In this document: positions 1 to 6,838 of the stretch, in pieces
Layout: the number at the start of each line of letters is the position of its first letter
How positions within the stretch are numbered: position 1 is the stretch's first letter
Assembly (NCBI GenBank): GCA_023301405.1
Contig: JALZUX010000054.1
Coordinates: forward strand, 1-8,333
DNA from: Granulosicoccaceae bacterium
Lineage (GTDB): Bacteria; Pseudomonadota; Gammaproteobacteria; Granulosicoccales; Granulosicoccaceae
DNA: 8,333 nucleotides
Direction of reading: 5' to 3'
Made by a program: the position numbers and the translations under genes
Notes under the pieces: model-generated
What the model was told of the DNA's origin: nothing
Databases searched by the model: none
The model's input: the letters and a program-made list of their open reading frames with translations, nothing else

Positions 1-161
1 AATGTTTAAAAACGAATTTCATCAAATCTGCCCAAAAATAATTGAAATTGATATCTAAGTGCAAGGAAGGGTGAAGGATATGCAAAGAATTATTGGGCCC
101 CAAATAAGGGTAACCAAACATGCATTTTATGGACTTATTTGATCGCTCGTTATAGTCTCAA

Positions 162-173
162 TTTATCGATAAA
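162..173. repeat. Perfect 12-bp palindrome TTTATCGATAAA
   Basis: TTTATC followed directly by GATAAA forms a perfect palindrome 65 nt before the sulfotransferase start. A TTGATC 17 nt upstream (139-144) could be a weak -35 with TTTATC as a poor -10, so the site may sit over a promoter. It could be a regulator site or simply a chance palindrome in AT-rich DNA. No known operator was recognised. Confidence 0.35.
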
Positions 174-225
174 GCTGAAATAAGAATAAAGTCTAATTTA
201 GTTTTTTACTCACTTAATTACACGT

Positions 226-233
226 TAGGGAGA
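226..233 (+). promoter_or_regulatory. Ribosome binding site fixing a GTG start
   Basis: TAGGGAGA ends 5 nt before the GTG at 239-241. It supports this non-ATG start, and the family's nucleotide-binding loop begins only a few residues into the resulting protein, as expected for a complete N-terminus. Confidence 0.7.
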
Positions 234-238
234 ATATA

Positions 239-1087
239 GTGCTGCCAAATTTTCTTTATATTGGCCCGCCGAAGTCTGGTTCAACTTGGCTTTTTGAAAC
301 TTTGCGGCAACACCCTGAAATATATATTCCTATATCGAAGGACTTCTACTTTTTTGACCGGTATTATTCTCGAGGTTTAGATTGGTATTCTCGTCAGTTT
401 GAAAGCGCGACAGTTGAAAAGAAATGCATTGGTGAAATTTCTCATGACTATTTATATTCAAAAGATGCAGCAGCAAGAATAAAGGCTGATTTGATTACTG
501 TTAAATTGCTAACCATTTTAAGAAACCCTTTTGATAGGGCGATTTCTCATTACAAATTTTCAATTAGAAATGGTGTAAATTTTAATTCCTTTGCTGACGG
601 ACTTATACAAAGACCAACAATTATTGACCACGGGTTATATTATAAGCATCTTATGCCTTATTTTGAATTATTTGAAAAAAATAAGTTGTTAATCTGTTTA
701 TTTGACGACTTAAAAAAATCTGAAAATACATTGCGGTCCCGTGTTCTTGAATTTCTTGATGTTGAAAAAGATTTTGTTTTTTCAGAAAAAATAAATAGAA
801 ATTCTGCATCGACAGCCCGTTTTAATACCTTAGCAAAGGTTGTTCACAAAGGGTCCAATATTGCTCGTGATGTTGGGTTTGGTTCTACTATTGGAAAAAT
901 AAAACGGTCTGAGTTAATTAAAAAAGTACTTTATAAAGAAGGAGACTTTGTAAGCTTACATATTACAAAAAATGATTTTAACCGCCTTCAGGCAAGCTTC
1001 TTACCTGATATTATAGAACTAGAAAAACTATTAGGCCTTGATTTAACAAGTTGGAAAGAAACTTCTTTTGACAGTTTGACCTCTTAG
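239..1087 (+). CDS. PAPS-dependent sulfotransferase family protein
   Basis: This 282-residue protein is probably a cytoplasmic sulfotransferase that moves sulfate from PAPS to a hydroxyl or amine, likely on a carbohydrate. The 5'-phosphosulfate loop is PKSGSTWL (residues 11-18), with K12 the expected catalytic lysine. The 3'-phosphate motif is RNPFDRAISHY (95-105), with R95 and S103 as PAPS contacts. KDFYFFD (34-40) and GEISHDYLY (65-73) match the K-(D/E)-x-x-x-F-(F/W) and G-E-x-S-x-x-Y patterns of heparan-sulfate-type sulfotransferases. There is no signal peptide. The length is normal and both PAPS motifs are intact. It is the only plus-strand gene here and is AT-rich. Its TAG stop overlaps the stop of the convergent pyruvyltransferase gene. 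The neighbourhood suggests a polysaccharide substrate, but the acceptor is unknown. A lipid or small-molecule acceptor is possible. Confidence 0.9.
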   Translation: MLPNFLYIGPPKSGSTWLFETLRQHPEIYIPISKDFYFFDRYYSRGLDWYSRQFESATVEKKCIGEISHDYLYSKDAAARIKADLITVKLLTILRNPFDRAISHYKFSIRNGVNFNSFADGLIQRPTIIDHGLYYKHLMPYFELFEKNKLLICLFDDLKKSENTLRSRVLEFLDVEKDFVFSEKINRNSASTARFNTLAKVVHKGSNIARDVGFGSTIGKIKRSELIKKVLYKEGDFVSLHITKNDFNRLQASFLPDIIELEKLLGLDLTSWKETSFDSLTS

Positions 1088-1094
1088 TTAAGAG
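1081..1094. repeat. 14-bp inverted repeat centred on two overlapping convergent stops
   Basis: CTCTTA-GT-TAAGAG covers the plus-strand TAG (1085-1087) and the minus-strand TAA (1084-1086). Folded as RNA it gives a 5-bp stem with a 4-nt loop in either transcript. There is no following T-run on either side, so it is not a canonical intrinsic terminator. No better terminator was seen between the two convergent genes. Confidence 0.5.
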
Positions 1095-2295
1095 AATTGA
1101 ATGTTGCTTTAATACCATTAAGCGCATCCGTTTGTAACTTTTTATGATGAGTTGGTGCTATCGGGTCATTCAAGGCTTCGTTTGCTCTCAAAACTAATCC
1201 GTCTAAATCAAAAAGTAATCCGTCCCCAATGTATTTCTCCCGTTCTATGAGTTCGAAAAATTGATTTAGTTTAGTATCCCATGTCAAACCTATGTGAGGT
1301 ACTTTGTAGGAATAAGCTAAAATATTTGCATGTAACCTATGTGCAATTATCACATCAAATGTAGATATTAATTTCCCCAAATCTGCAGGAGTCGCTGATC
1401 TCTTACATAGAGCAACTCCTTCAAATTTAACTCCAAGAGCGGATATTTTATTGTTGATTTTATTGGCAAATAATACATCCTCTCCAGAGCCGTTAGTAAA
1501 GAGAGATACCTTAAAATTAGCTCTTAGTAGCTTTCCAATTAAACTGATTACTCTCTCTTCATAGCCATGTAACATTAAGCGTATTTTAGAGTCGGAATGT
1601 GATTTTATAGCTACGGGGTGTGTTATCCCCAAGCCAATGTGTGGCAATGGTGATATATTGGCCCGTTTCGAGCGGCCATAGACTTTTTCAGCAAGAACAC
1701 CAGGGTCTGGCGCAATATTTATTTCTAAATGATTCAATAACCCCAAATCCATAAAATGGTTTTTAAGGTTATCTTTAGATGCCTGATCTCTGACATTTAT
1801 TGCCTTAATATTTTTATTATTAATAGCTTCAGCAAAAAGTGCACGGCCTTTTTTACTCCAAACTTTAGAAACACCTACACCGTGAATGGCTATGGGTAAA
1901 TTTCTCTCATTAGCGGCGCGAGCTGCTTCAGCTATCTTTAAAGGGAAATTCAGGTGGGTATCTGCGAATATTTGTCCGCCCCCTAGGATGAGTCCTGTTG
2001 TGCCCTCTAAGGTTTTATTCCAAACGGGCTTTATTTTGCGGTTAAAAACATAAGGAAAAATAATTTGAACGCACCGCTCTGAAACAAATTTTGGTAAGGT
2101 TTCGAGCATGTTCAAAATTAAAGCTCTCTTACCAGGCTTTCCAGGTATCACGAATTTGTTCCGTCCAGCTATATCCATGCGATTAGGTGTTATATCAACA
2201 CTATTGGTTGATAGTGCAGCCCAAGAAATACAATCTGCAATTACCCCGTCACCAAGGTTGGGGCTATACATTACTGCTGAAATTGTTTTCTTCAT
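1084..2295 (-). CDS. Polysaccharide pyruvyltransferase family protein
   Basis: This 403-residue protein belongs to the polysaccharide pyruvyltransferase family (WcaK, CsaB and ExoV type), which transfers an enolpyruvyl group from phosphoenolpyruvate to a sugar to make a pyruvate ketal, or acts in related polymer modification. Visible family features are NLGDGVIADC (13-22), GLILGGGQIF (101-110), HGVGVS (138-143), INVRD (166-170) and the C-terminal AHRLHAN (318-324) followed by VPHIGLTWD. The ATG at 2293-2295 has AGGAAG at 2308-2313, 12 nt upstream, which is a rather long spacing. It follows the membrane-protein gene by 21 nt and is the last gene of the minus-strand run. Its stop overlaps the sulfotransferase stop by 4 nt. 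It probably acts on the lipid-linked repeat unit in the cytoplasm before flipping. The acceptor sugar cannot be read from the sequence. Confidence 0.88.
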   Translation of the reverse strand: MKKTISAVMYSPNLGDGVIADCISWAALSTNSVDITPNRMDIAGRNKFVIPGKPGKRALILNMLETLPKFVSERCVQIIFPYVFNRKIKPVWNKTLEGTTGLILGGGQIFADTHLNFPLKIAEAARAANERNLPIAIHGVGVSKVWSKKGRALFAEAINNKNIKAINVRDQASKDNLKNHFMDLGLLNHLEINIAPDPGVLAEKVYGRSKRANISPLPHIGLGITHPVAIKSHSDSKIRLMLHGYEERVISLIGKLLRANFKVSLFTNGSGEDVLFANKINNKISALGVKFEGVALCKRSATPADLGKLISTFDVIIAHRLHANILAYSYKVPHIGLTWDTKLNQFFELIEREKYIGDGLLFDLDGLVLRANEALNDPIAPTHHKKLQTDALNGIKATFNSLN

Positions 2296-2316
2296 TTTGA
2301 ACTATTGCTTCCTATA

Positions 2317-3330
2317 TTAAATAATTACTTCGACACATTTTACTGAAACATGGATCAGTCCAAGAAATAATATATAAAGGTACGCTTTTCTGTCTATTAA
2401 CATAGCTATTATGGGTATGATGAAATAGTAATATCTAGCGTTTTGAAAAACATGCGTAATCGTGCTAAACCCAATAAGTATACAAACAAAGGTAAGTGCA
2501 AAATACACCTCCTCTTTGAAAATTTTATATTTAATGACTGAGAGTGCAATAATTATCAGCACTATAACCGTAAAAAATAAATCAACCTGCCATAAATTAC
2601 CATGCATAGTAAAGAAGTGCATACTGGATAAAAAAACCGCGATAGTTTCTGTAATTGAATATTCGGGATTTACTATATCACGTGTCCACCCAAAGCGGGT
2701 TAATTCCTGTCCAAATATTGGGATCTTCCTAGTAAATCCAGCGTCAATTAACCAACTTATTATAAAGCATGATGTTAAAAATATTAGAGGCGCAAGTTTT
2801 TTAAATCCATATTTTTGAGCTAATATAACAGCCCGAAAAGTGAGCAGTACTAGTAAGTTGTCTTCGCCGGTGATTGCAAATAAACCTAAAAGTACAACTA
2901 TAATTATAGAGTCTGTTTTTTTTGTTTTCGTTAGACTTAACAGACACAGTGGAAAATAATAAAATTCCCAATATATTTTTGAAAAAAGAAATGCTGTTAG
3001 TGGCCAAATTAATGCTAAACTTATAGTCTTGTTGTTTATCAAGCCAACGTTGAAAAGTATAAATACCAAAATGCTATTAAGGCTAAATAAAGTTAATCGA
3101 ATTAAAAATTCGCCACGCAAATCAGTTTCTACGTTTATAAAATTTGCGAAAAAATTAATCGCTTTTAATTCGTCCGGACGAAAGTTTGAATTGAAGAAAA
3201 TGGCTTGAATAACAAAGTATGTTATATAAATGACAATAAAAAATAATATCGAAAATTTATCTATTTTCGCGTTTTTTTGCTTTAAATATGAAGTGTTCAT
3301 TCTGCGGTTCTTTGTTGGATATAGATACAC
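2317..3330 (-). CDS. Multi-pass membrane protein, possible Wzy-like polymerase or GT-C-type glycosyltransferase
   Basis: This 337-residue, strongly hydrophobic protein has roughly ten membrane segments by eye (about 27-46, 79-98, 103-133, 141-153, 179-195, 226-240, 250-266, 275-292, 300-312 and 316-335). I do not recognise a family. The gene lies between a flippase and a pyruvyltransferase, where Wzx/Wzy loci often carry the polymerase. An acidic pair in RPDE (51-54) sits in the loop after the first membrane helix, where GT-C glycosyltransferases carry catalytic acids. NARYYYFIIP (297-306) resembles a late ARY-P motif of such enzymes. It is short for GT-C. The GTG start at 3328-3330 is preferred because TAGGGA stands 8 nt upstream. 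The in-frame ATG at 3298-3300 has no good ribosome site. The gene begins 3 nt after the flippase stop and is visibly AT-rich. Confidence 0.75.
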   Translation of the reverse strand: MYLYPTKNRRMNTSYLKQKNAKIDKFSILFFIVIYITYFVIQAIFFNSNFRPDELKAINFFANFINVETDLRGEFLIRLTLFSLNSILVFILFNVGLINNKTISLALIWPLTAFLFSKIYWEFYYFPLCLLSLTKTKKTDSIIIVVLLGLFAITGEDNLLVLLTFRAVILAQKYGFKKLAPLIFLTSCFIISWLIDAGFTRKIPIFGQELTRFGWTRDIVNPEYSITETIAVFLSSMHFFTMHGNLWQVDLFFTVIVLIIIALSVIKYKIFKEEVYFALTFVCILIGFSTITHVFQNARYYYFIIPIIAMLIDRKAYLYILFLGLIHVSVKCVEVII

Positions 3331-3333
3331 AGT

Positions 3334-4683
3334 CTAATTCCCTAATGAGTTAAGGGCTTGGATTGAGGGATCAATATTCAGATTTTTTCGAATCCAAAAA
3401 ACAATTAGAATATTCCATACGCTTAAGGCAGATGTCACACCAATAGCGGCTCCTATAATACCGAATTTATAAATTAATGCCGACATTAGGAGAATTACAG
3501 TTAAATTAGTGCCTAAAATAATTTTTAAATAGACCCTTTCATTACCTGTCATTTCCATTATTTGTGCGGTAGGGCCAGATAGAGCATGAATCAAATACCC
3601 CGCGCTAAGAATTAATAAAGGTATGTAGGCGGATGAAAAGCCGTGCCCAAATAATTCTAACATATATCTGCCGAGGAAAATGAACCCTATGAACCCAAAA
3701 AGAGTTGGAATTGTTACGCCAAGGGAAATTATTGAGCAGAGCCTTTGAACTCCGTCTATATCATTCGATTTGTATTTTACTGAAATTAAAGGTGAGGATA
3801 CCATGCTGGAGGCCATGAGAAATAAGTTGAGTAACATTGCTAATCTAAGTGCAGCGAAAAACGGTCCAGTCTCAGATGGTGACAACATCACACCTAAAAT
3901 TACGACGGCTAAATTTGGGGCGGCCATTTGCACGACGCTTGTTCCCCAAAGCCCTAGAGAGGCTTTGCGCCATAACCTCGTTTCATACGTGGCTCCTTTT
4001 TTTATCACAGTTTTAGGGTGGGTTGCAGGGTGATATAATGCTTGGCCTAACGTCGTGCCAGCTAAAATGCCTGCGACTAACCAGATGGATTGTGTTATAT
4101 TAAACAGTGGTAAAATACTGAAGGCAGAGAGACCTACAAAAACAATTACGCCAGCGCGCCATAAAATATCTCTCGGGAGTAGCGCTAAAGTCATGCCTCC
4201 AAAAGCTCGCAAGAGATGTGCCTGATATTCAGCAAGCCCTAATATCAATATGAACACGCCTGTAGCTAGATAATAGGAACGATGTTCCAGGCCATGCCAG
4301 AACCAGCCGAAACACGCGGTAGCTACGCCTAGTGTTCCGCACCCAAGGATAACAAGGCGGTATCCTGAACGAATAACACCTCTTAACAGGCTCTGTTTTC
4401 CTTCTTGATGGTATATTGAGGCAAACCTCATAACCAAGGCCCGTTGCCCAAAACTGCCAAGAACCGCGAGAATTGTCGCTAATGAGAAAGCAAAACCAAA
4501 ACGTCCAAAGTCTTCGGGTGTCATTGCGCGGGCGAGGGCAAGGAACATGAGGAATGATAATCCCGCAGCGCCTATTTTTATCAATAGGGCCGCTAGCCCT
4601 CCGCGGGCGAGTTTCACCAAAAGTTCATCGTGGGCCAAGAGGTTAACCTTAGCCTTGAATGCATTTCGTTTTTGCGCAATCAC
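3334..4683 (-). CDS. Wzx-type oligosaccharide flippase
   Basis: This 449-residue inner-membrane protein of the MATE/MOP polysaccharide flippase superfamily would move the undecaprenyl-linked repeat unit to the periplasmic face. The N-terminal part is typical: a long helix from about residue 27 to 54 ending in LARAM, then TPEDFGRFGFAFS (55-67) and a second helix leading to FGQRALVMRF. The C-terminal third carries GPTAQIMEMTGNE followed by a run of helices including GIIGAAIGV, also usual for the family. About 12 to 14 membrane segments fit the length. The start is GTG (4681-4683), whose bases overlap the glycosyltransferase stop as GTGA, so translation is probably coupled. No strong Shine-Dalgarno is visible before it. 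Substrate specificity cannot be inferred. Confidence 0.88.
   Translation of the reverse strand: MIAQKRNAFKAKVNLLAHDELLVKLARGGLAALLIKIGAAGLSFLMFLALARAMTPEDFGRFGFAFSLATILAVLGSFGQRALVMRFASIYHQEGKQSLLRGVIRSGYRLVILGCGTLGVATACFGWFWHGLEHRSYYLATGVFILILGLAEYQAHLLRAFGGMTLALLPRDILWRAGVIVFVGLSAFSILPLFNITQSIWLVAGILAGTTLGQALYHPATHPKTVIKKGATYETRLWRKASLGLWGTSVVQMAAPNLAVVILGVMLSPSETGPFFAALRLAMLLNLFLMASSMVSSPLISVKYKSNDIDGVQRLCSIISLGVTIPTLFGFIGFIFLGRYMLELFGHGFSSAYIPLLILSAGYLIHALSGPTAQIMEMTGNERVYLKIILGTNLTVILLMSALIYKFGIIGAAIGVTSALSVWNILIVFWIRKNLNIDPSIQALNSLGN
3339..3344 (-). promoter_or_regulatory. Ribosome binding site supporting a GTG start at 3330
   Basis: On the minus strand this reads TAGGGA, 8 nt before GTG 3330-3328 and inside the last codons of the flippase gene. 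It decides in favour of the GTG over the downstream ATG (3300-3298) and suggests coupling to flippase translation. Confidence 0.65.
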
Positions 4684-5810
4684 GACCCAATGGCCGCCAT
4701 GTTTTTAGGAATGTCTATTCCCAACTTTTGGAACTCTTTTAACATTGCCGTTCTAAAGGCTTGTTCACTAAAGTTGCTGGCATGGGCTATTAAATCAGCT
4801 GGGTTAAAGTTGCCGTCAAATTCTGCCTCAAAACGTGTTATAACTGTGTTCAACGATTCTGCTGTTTGCTCGTGGAAAAACATGCCAGTTTTTCCCTCGA
4901 TTACAGTCTCTAAGGCGCCGCCTTTTCCGAAGGCTATCACAGGACGGCCAGAGGCCATGACTTCTACGGGAACGATACCAAAATCTTCTTCTCCCGGGAA
5001 GATCAATGCTTTACAGCGTGCCATATAATGCTTGAGCGTAGCAAAGTCGACTTTCCCTAAAAAGGTGATGTTGTCCTTTGCTTTGCTTTGGAGAGCCTTA
5101 CGGACTTTATCTGGACCTCCGATAATGACCAAGGGCTTTCCATTTTTATTAAAAGCCTCAATCATAAGATCTGGGCGTTTATATGTGACTAGCTCTCCAG
5201 CCCAAAGATAATAAGATTGTAGCTCTGAGGGGTGAACTGCAGAAAATTCTTGAACGGCAACGGGGGGGTGAATGACTTGGGTATTCCTCCGCCAATATTT
5301 ATTTACGCGTTTAGCGACGTGTGATGAATTGGAAATAATCGCATCCACACGTGCTGCGCTTGTAACATCCCACTGCCTTAGTGAGGGGGCTAGAAGGGGC
5401 ATTGCTAGTTTAGCAGCAAATCCTGCTCCATTCCTGTAAGTGTGGTATTGATCCCAAAGATATCTCATTGGAGAGTGGCAGTAACATAGGTGAGGGGCAT
5501 TCGGAGGTGCGATAACCCCTTTTGATGGCCCTGATTCACTTGATATTACAAGGTCATATTTTGATAAATCTAGGCTCTCTAGGGCTCCAGGCATGAGAGG
5601 TAAATAACTTTGGTAGAGTTTATTTGCTAATGGCCAATTGCTTAAACTCGTTGCTGTTATATTATGCCTTAGAAGTGTTTCACTGAGGGCCGCTTTGTCA
5701 TAAACATGAGTATATATATCGGCTTGAGGAAAGATCCTGCAGAGGGCTTCAACTACCCTCTCCCCGCCTCGCATGTTCAACAGCCAGTAATGTATGATGG
5801 CGACATTCAC
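4680..5810 (-). CDS. Family GT4 glycosyltransferase, WbaZ-like
   Basis: This is a cytoplasmic retaining glycosyltransferase of the GT-B fold. With a GTG start at 5808-5810 it has 376 residues and begins VAIIHYWLLNMRGGERVVEAL, closely matching the usual start of WbaZ-like mannosyltransferases. The C-terminal half has the nucleotide-sugar site FPGEEDFGIVPVEVMASGRP, with the family's E-x7-E pair at about E275 and E283. The frame is open to a TTG at 5843 (387 residues), but that would overlap galE by 31 nt and add residues not typical of the family. GGAA at 5819-5822 stands 8 nt before the GTG, and the galE stop is 2 nt upstream of it. Its stop overlaps the flippase start as GTGA. Mannose is a guess from the WbaZ resemblance. 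The donor is not proved. Confidence 0.9.
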   Translation of the reverse strand: MNVAIIHYWLLNMRGGERVVEALCRIFPQADIYTHVYDKAALSETLLRHNITATSLSNWPLANKLYQSYLPLMPGALESLDLSKYDLVISSESGPSKGVIAPPNAPHLCYCHSPMRYLWDQYHTYRNGAGFAAKLAMPLLAPSLRQWDVTSAARVDAIISNSSHVAKRVNKYWRRNTQVIHPPVAVQEFSAVHPSELQSYYLWAGELVTYKRPDLMIEAFNKNGKPLVIIGGPDKVRKALQSKAKDNITFLGKVDFATLKHYMARCKALIFPGEEDFGIVPVEVMASGRPVIAFGKGGALETVIEGKTGMFFHEQTAESLNTVITRFEAEFDGNFNPADLIAHASNFSEQAFRTAMLKEFQKLGIDIPKNMAAIGS

Positions 5811-5812
5811 TT

Positions 5813-6790
5813 TCAATGTTCCATCTTCTGGTGCCAGTTCCAAGCGTCTGTGATAATTGTATTTAGGTCACGTTGAGGTTTCCAGCCTAGCCTAGCGAAA
5901 GCGCTGCTGTTTTGCGCTACGAGGGTTGGACTGTCGCCGGGGCGAGGCGAAGCCATGGTTACTTCAAAGCTTTGATTGGCTACATCTCTAATGTTATCGA
6001 CTAATTCAATTACGCTTGTTCCTGTTCCCGTTCCTAAGTTGAATGGTTTGCCAGGGTTTCCTTGAAGTAAATAATTTAAGGCTTTAAGGTGGGCATCGGC
6101 AAGGTCTGTGACATGAATATAGTCGCGAATGCAGCTGCCATCTCGTGTGTTATAATCAGACCCCAATACTTTAAAACCATCTCGTTTTCCCATTGCGGCC
6201 TCAATGGCTATAGGGATGGCATGAGTTTCTGGATCGTGTTTTTCGCCGATACGACCTTCTGTGTCCGCGCCAGCTGCATTGAAATACCGAAGAGGTATAG
6301 ATTGAAAACCACAATAAGTTTGTAGGTCAGATAGGTACTTCTCAACAATTAACTTCGTGTTGCCATAAGGGTTGATTGGGTTTTGAGGATGGCTCTCATC
6401 TATAGGAGTATATTTGGGTTCACCATATGTTGCGCATGTGGAAGAAAAAACAAATGCTTTCACTCCAGAATCCATAGCAGCGTTAATTAGATTGATCGAG
6501 CCGCAAACATTGTTGTCGTAGAATGCTGCTGGATTTGCAACTGAAAACCCAACTTCAATAAAGCCTGCAAAATGCATCACGCCAATAGGCTTATAATGAT
6601 CAAAGGCGGCCTTCAGAGCCTCTCTATCTCGAATGTCACCCTCAACATAAGGGCCCCATTGGACAAAGTCTTTATGCCCGTTTGAAAAGTTATCAAAGAC
6701 AACAGGTGTGAAGTCATTTTCTGCTAATGCTAAGCAAGCATGCGAACCAACATATCCTGCACCGCCAGCCACTAAAATTGTTTTTGTCAT
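5813..6790 (-). CDS. galE: UDP-glucose 4-epimerase
   Basis: This 325-residue cytoplasmic enzyme of the extended short-chain dehydrogenase family interconverts UDP-glucose and UDP-galactose with bound NAD. Visible features in order are the Rossmann loop GGAGYVGSH (9-17), DNFSNGH (33-39), GDIRD (51-55), HFAGFIEVG (73-81), SST (116-118), with T118 in the place of the catalytic Ser/Thr, and Y142-x3-K146 in NPYGNTK. RYFNAAGAD and the C-terminal RPGDSPTLVA with a later GW-P are also typical. Length is normal for bacterial GalE. AGGAAAG at 6795-6801 is a good ribosome site for the ATG. The gene sits 48 nt after the initiating sugar transferase and just before the glycosyltransferase, so UDP-galactose is a likely substrate of the pathway. 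Family members acting on N-acetylated sugars are not excluded. Confidence 0.94.
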   Translation of the reverse strand: MTKTILVAGGAGYVGSHACLALAENDFTPVVFDNFSNGHKDFVQWGPYVEGDIRDREALKAAFDHYKPIGVMHFAGFIEVGFSVANPAAFYDNNVCGSINLINAAMDSGVKAFVFSSTCATYGEPKYTPIDESHPQNPINPYGNTKLIVEKYLSDLQTYCGFQSIPLRYFNAAGADTEGRIGEKHDPETHAIPIAIEAAMGKRDGFKVLGSDYNTRDGSCIRDYIHVTDLADAHLKALNYLLQGNPGKPFNLGTGTGTSVIELVDNIRDVANQSFEVTMASPRPGDSPTLVAQNSSAFARLGWKPQRDLNTIITDAWNWHQKMEH

Positions 6791-6838
6791 TTTACTTTCC
6801 TAGGCATGAAAACAGTTGGCATGAACGTAAAGGACAAA

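Larger units (their letters stand above)
1..238. other. Left-edge intergenic region upstream of the sulfotransferase gene
   Basis: No convincing gene lies here. A plus-strand frame is open from position 2 to a TAA at 56-58 and could be the last 18 codons of a gene entering from the left, but this cannot be told from chance. On the minus strand an ATG at 20-22 runs off the left edge and could begin a divergent gene. A 20-codon plus-strand frame (80-142) is preceded by the purine-rich run AAGGAAGGG (63-71) at 8-nt spacing. A short inverted repeat, TTGGG-C-CCCAA, lies at 93-103. A TATAGT at 151-156 resembles a -10 box but has no clear -35 partner. The promoter of the sulfotransferase gene is probably in this stretch, but I cannot place it. 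Confidence 0.5.

Noticed and set aside
2462..2818. Plus-strand open frame of 118 codons opposite the membrane protein
   Set aside because: It is antisense to a coherent hydrophobic multi-pass protein placed in an operon with good spacing. Low complexity and AT-richness explain the open frame.
2801..3007. Minus-strand 68-codon frame inside the membrane-protein gene
   Set aside because: It is in another frame of the same strand, fully inside the larger gene, and shows no motif or ribosome site that would argue for an overlapping gene.
4630..5028. Plus-strand open frame of 132 codons opposite the GT4 gene
   Set aside because: It lies antisense to a gene with clear family motifs, has no good ribosome site and its translation resembles no family. 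It is a shadow of the minus-strand coding sequence.
5811..5843. TTG start at 5843 for the GT4 gene
   Set aside because: It needs a 31-nt overlap with galE and adds 11 residues absent from the usual family N-terminus. GTG 5810 has GGAA 8 nt upstream and gives the standard start.
6803..6825. Direct repeat GGCATGAA twice, 15 nt apart, between the sugar transferase and galE
   Set aside because: It is only 8 bp, shows no symmetry and lies within an operon gap. It is most likely chance.
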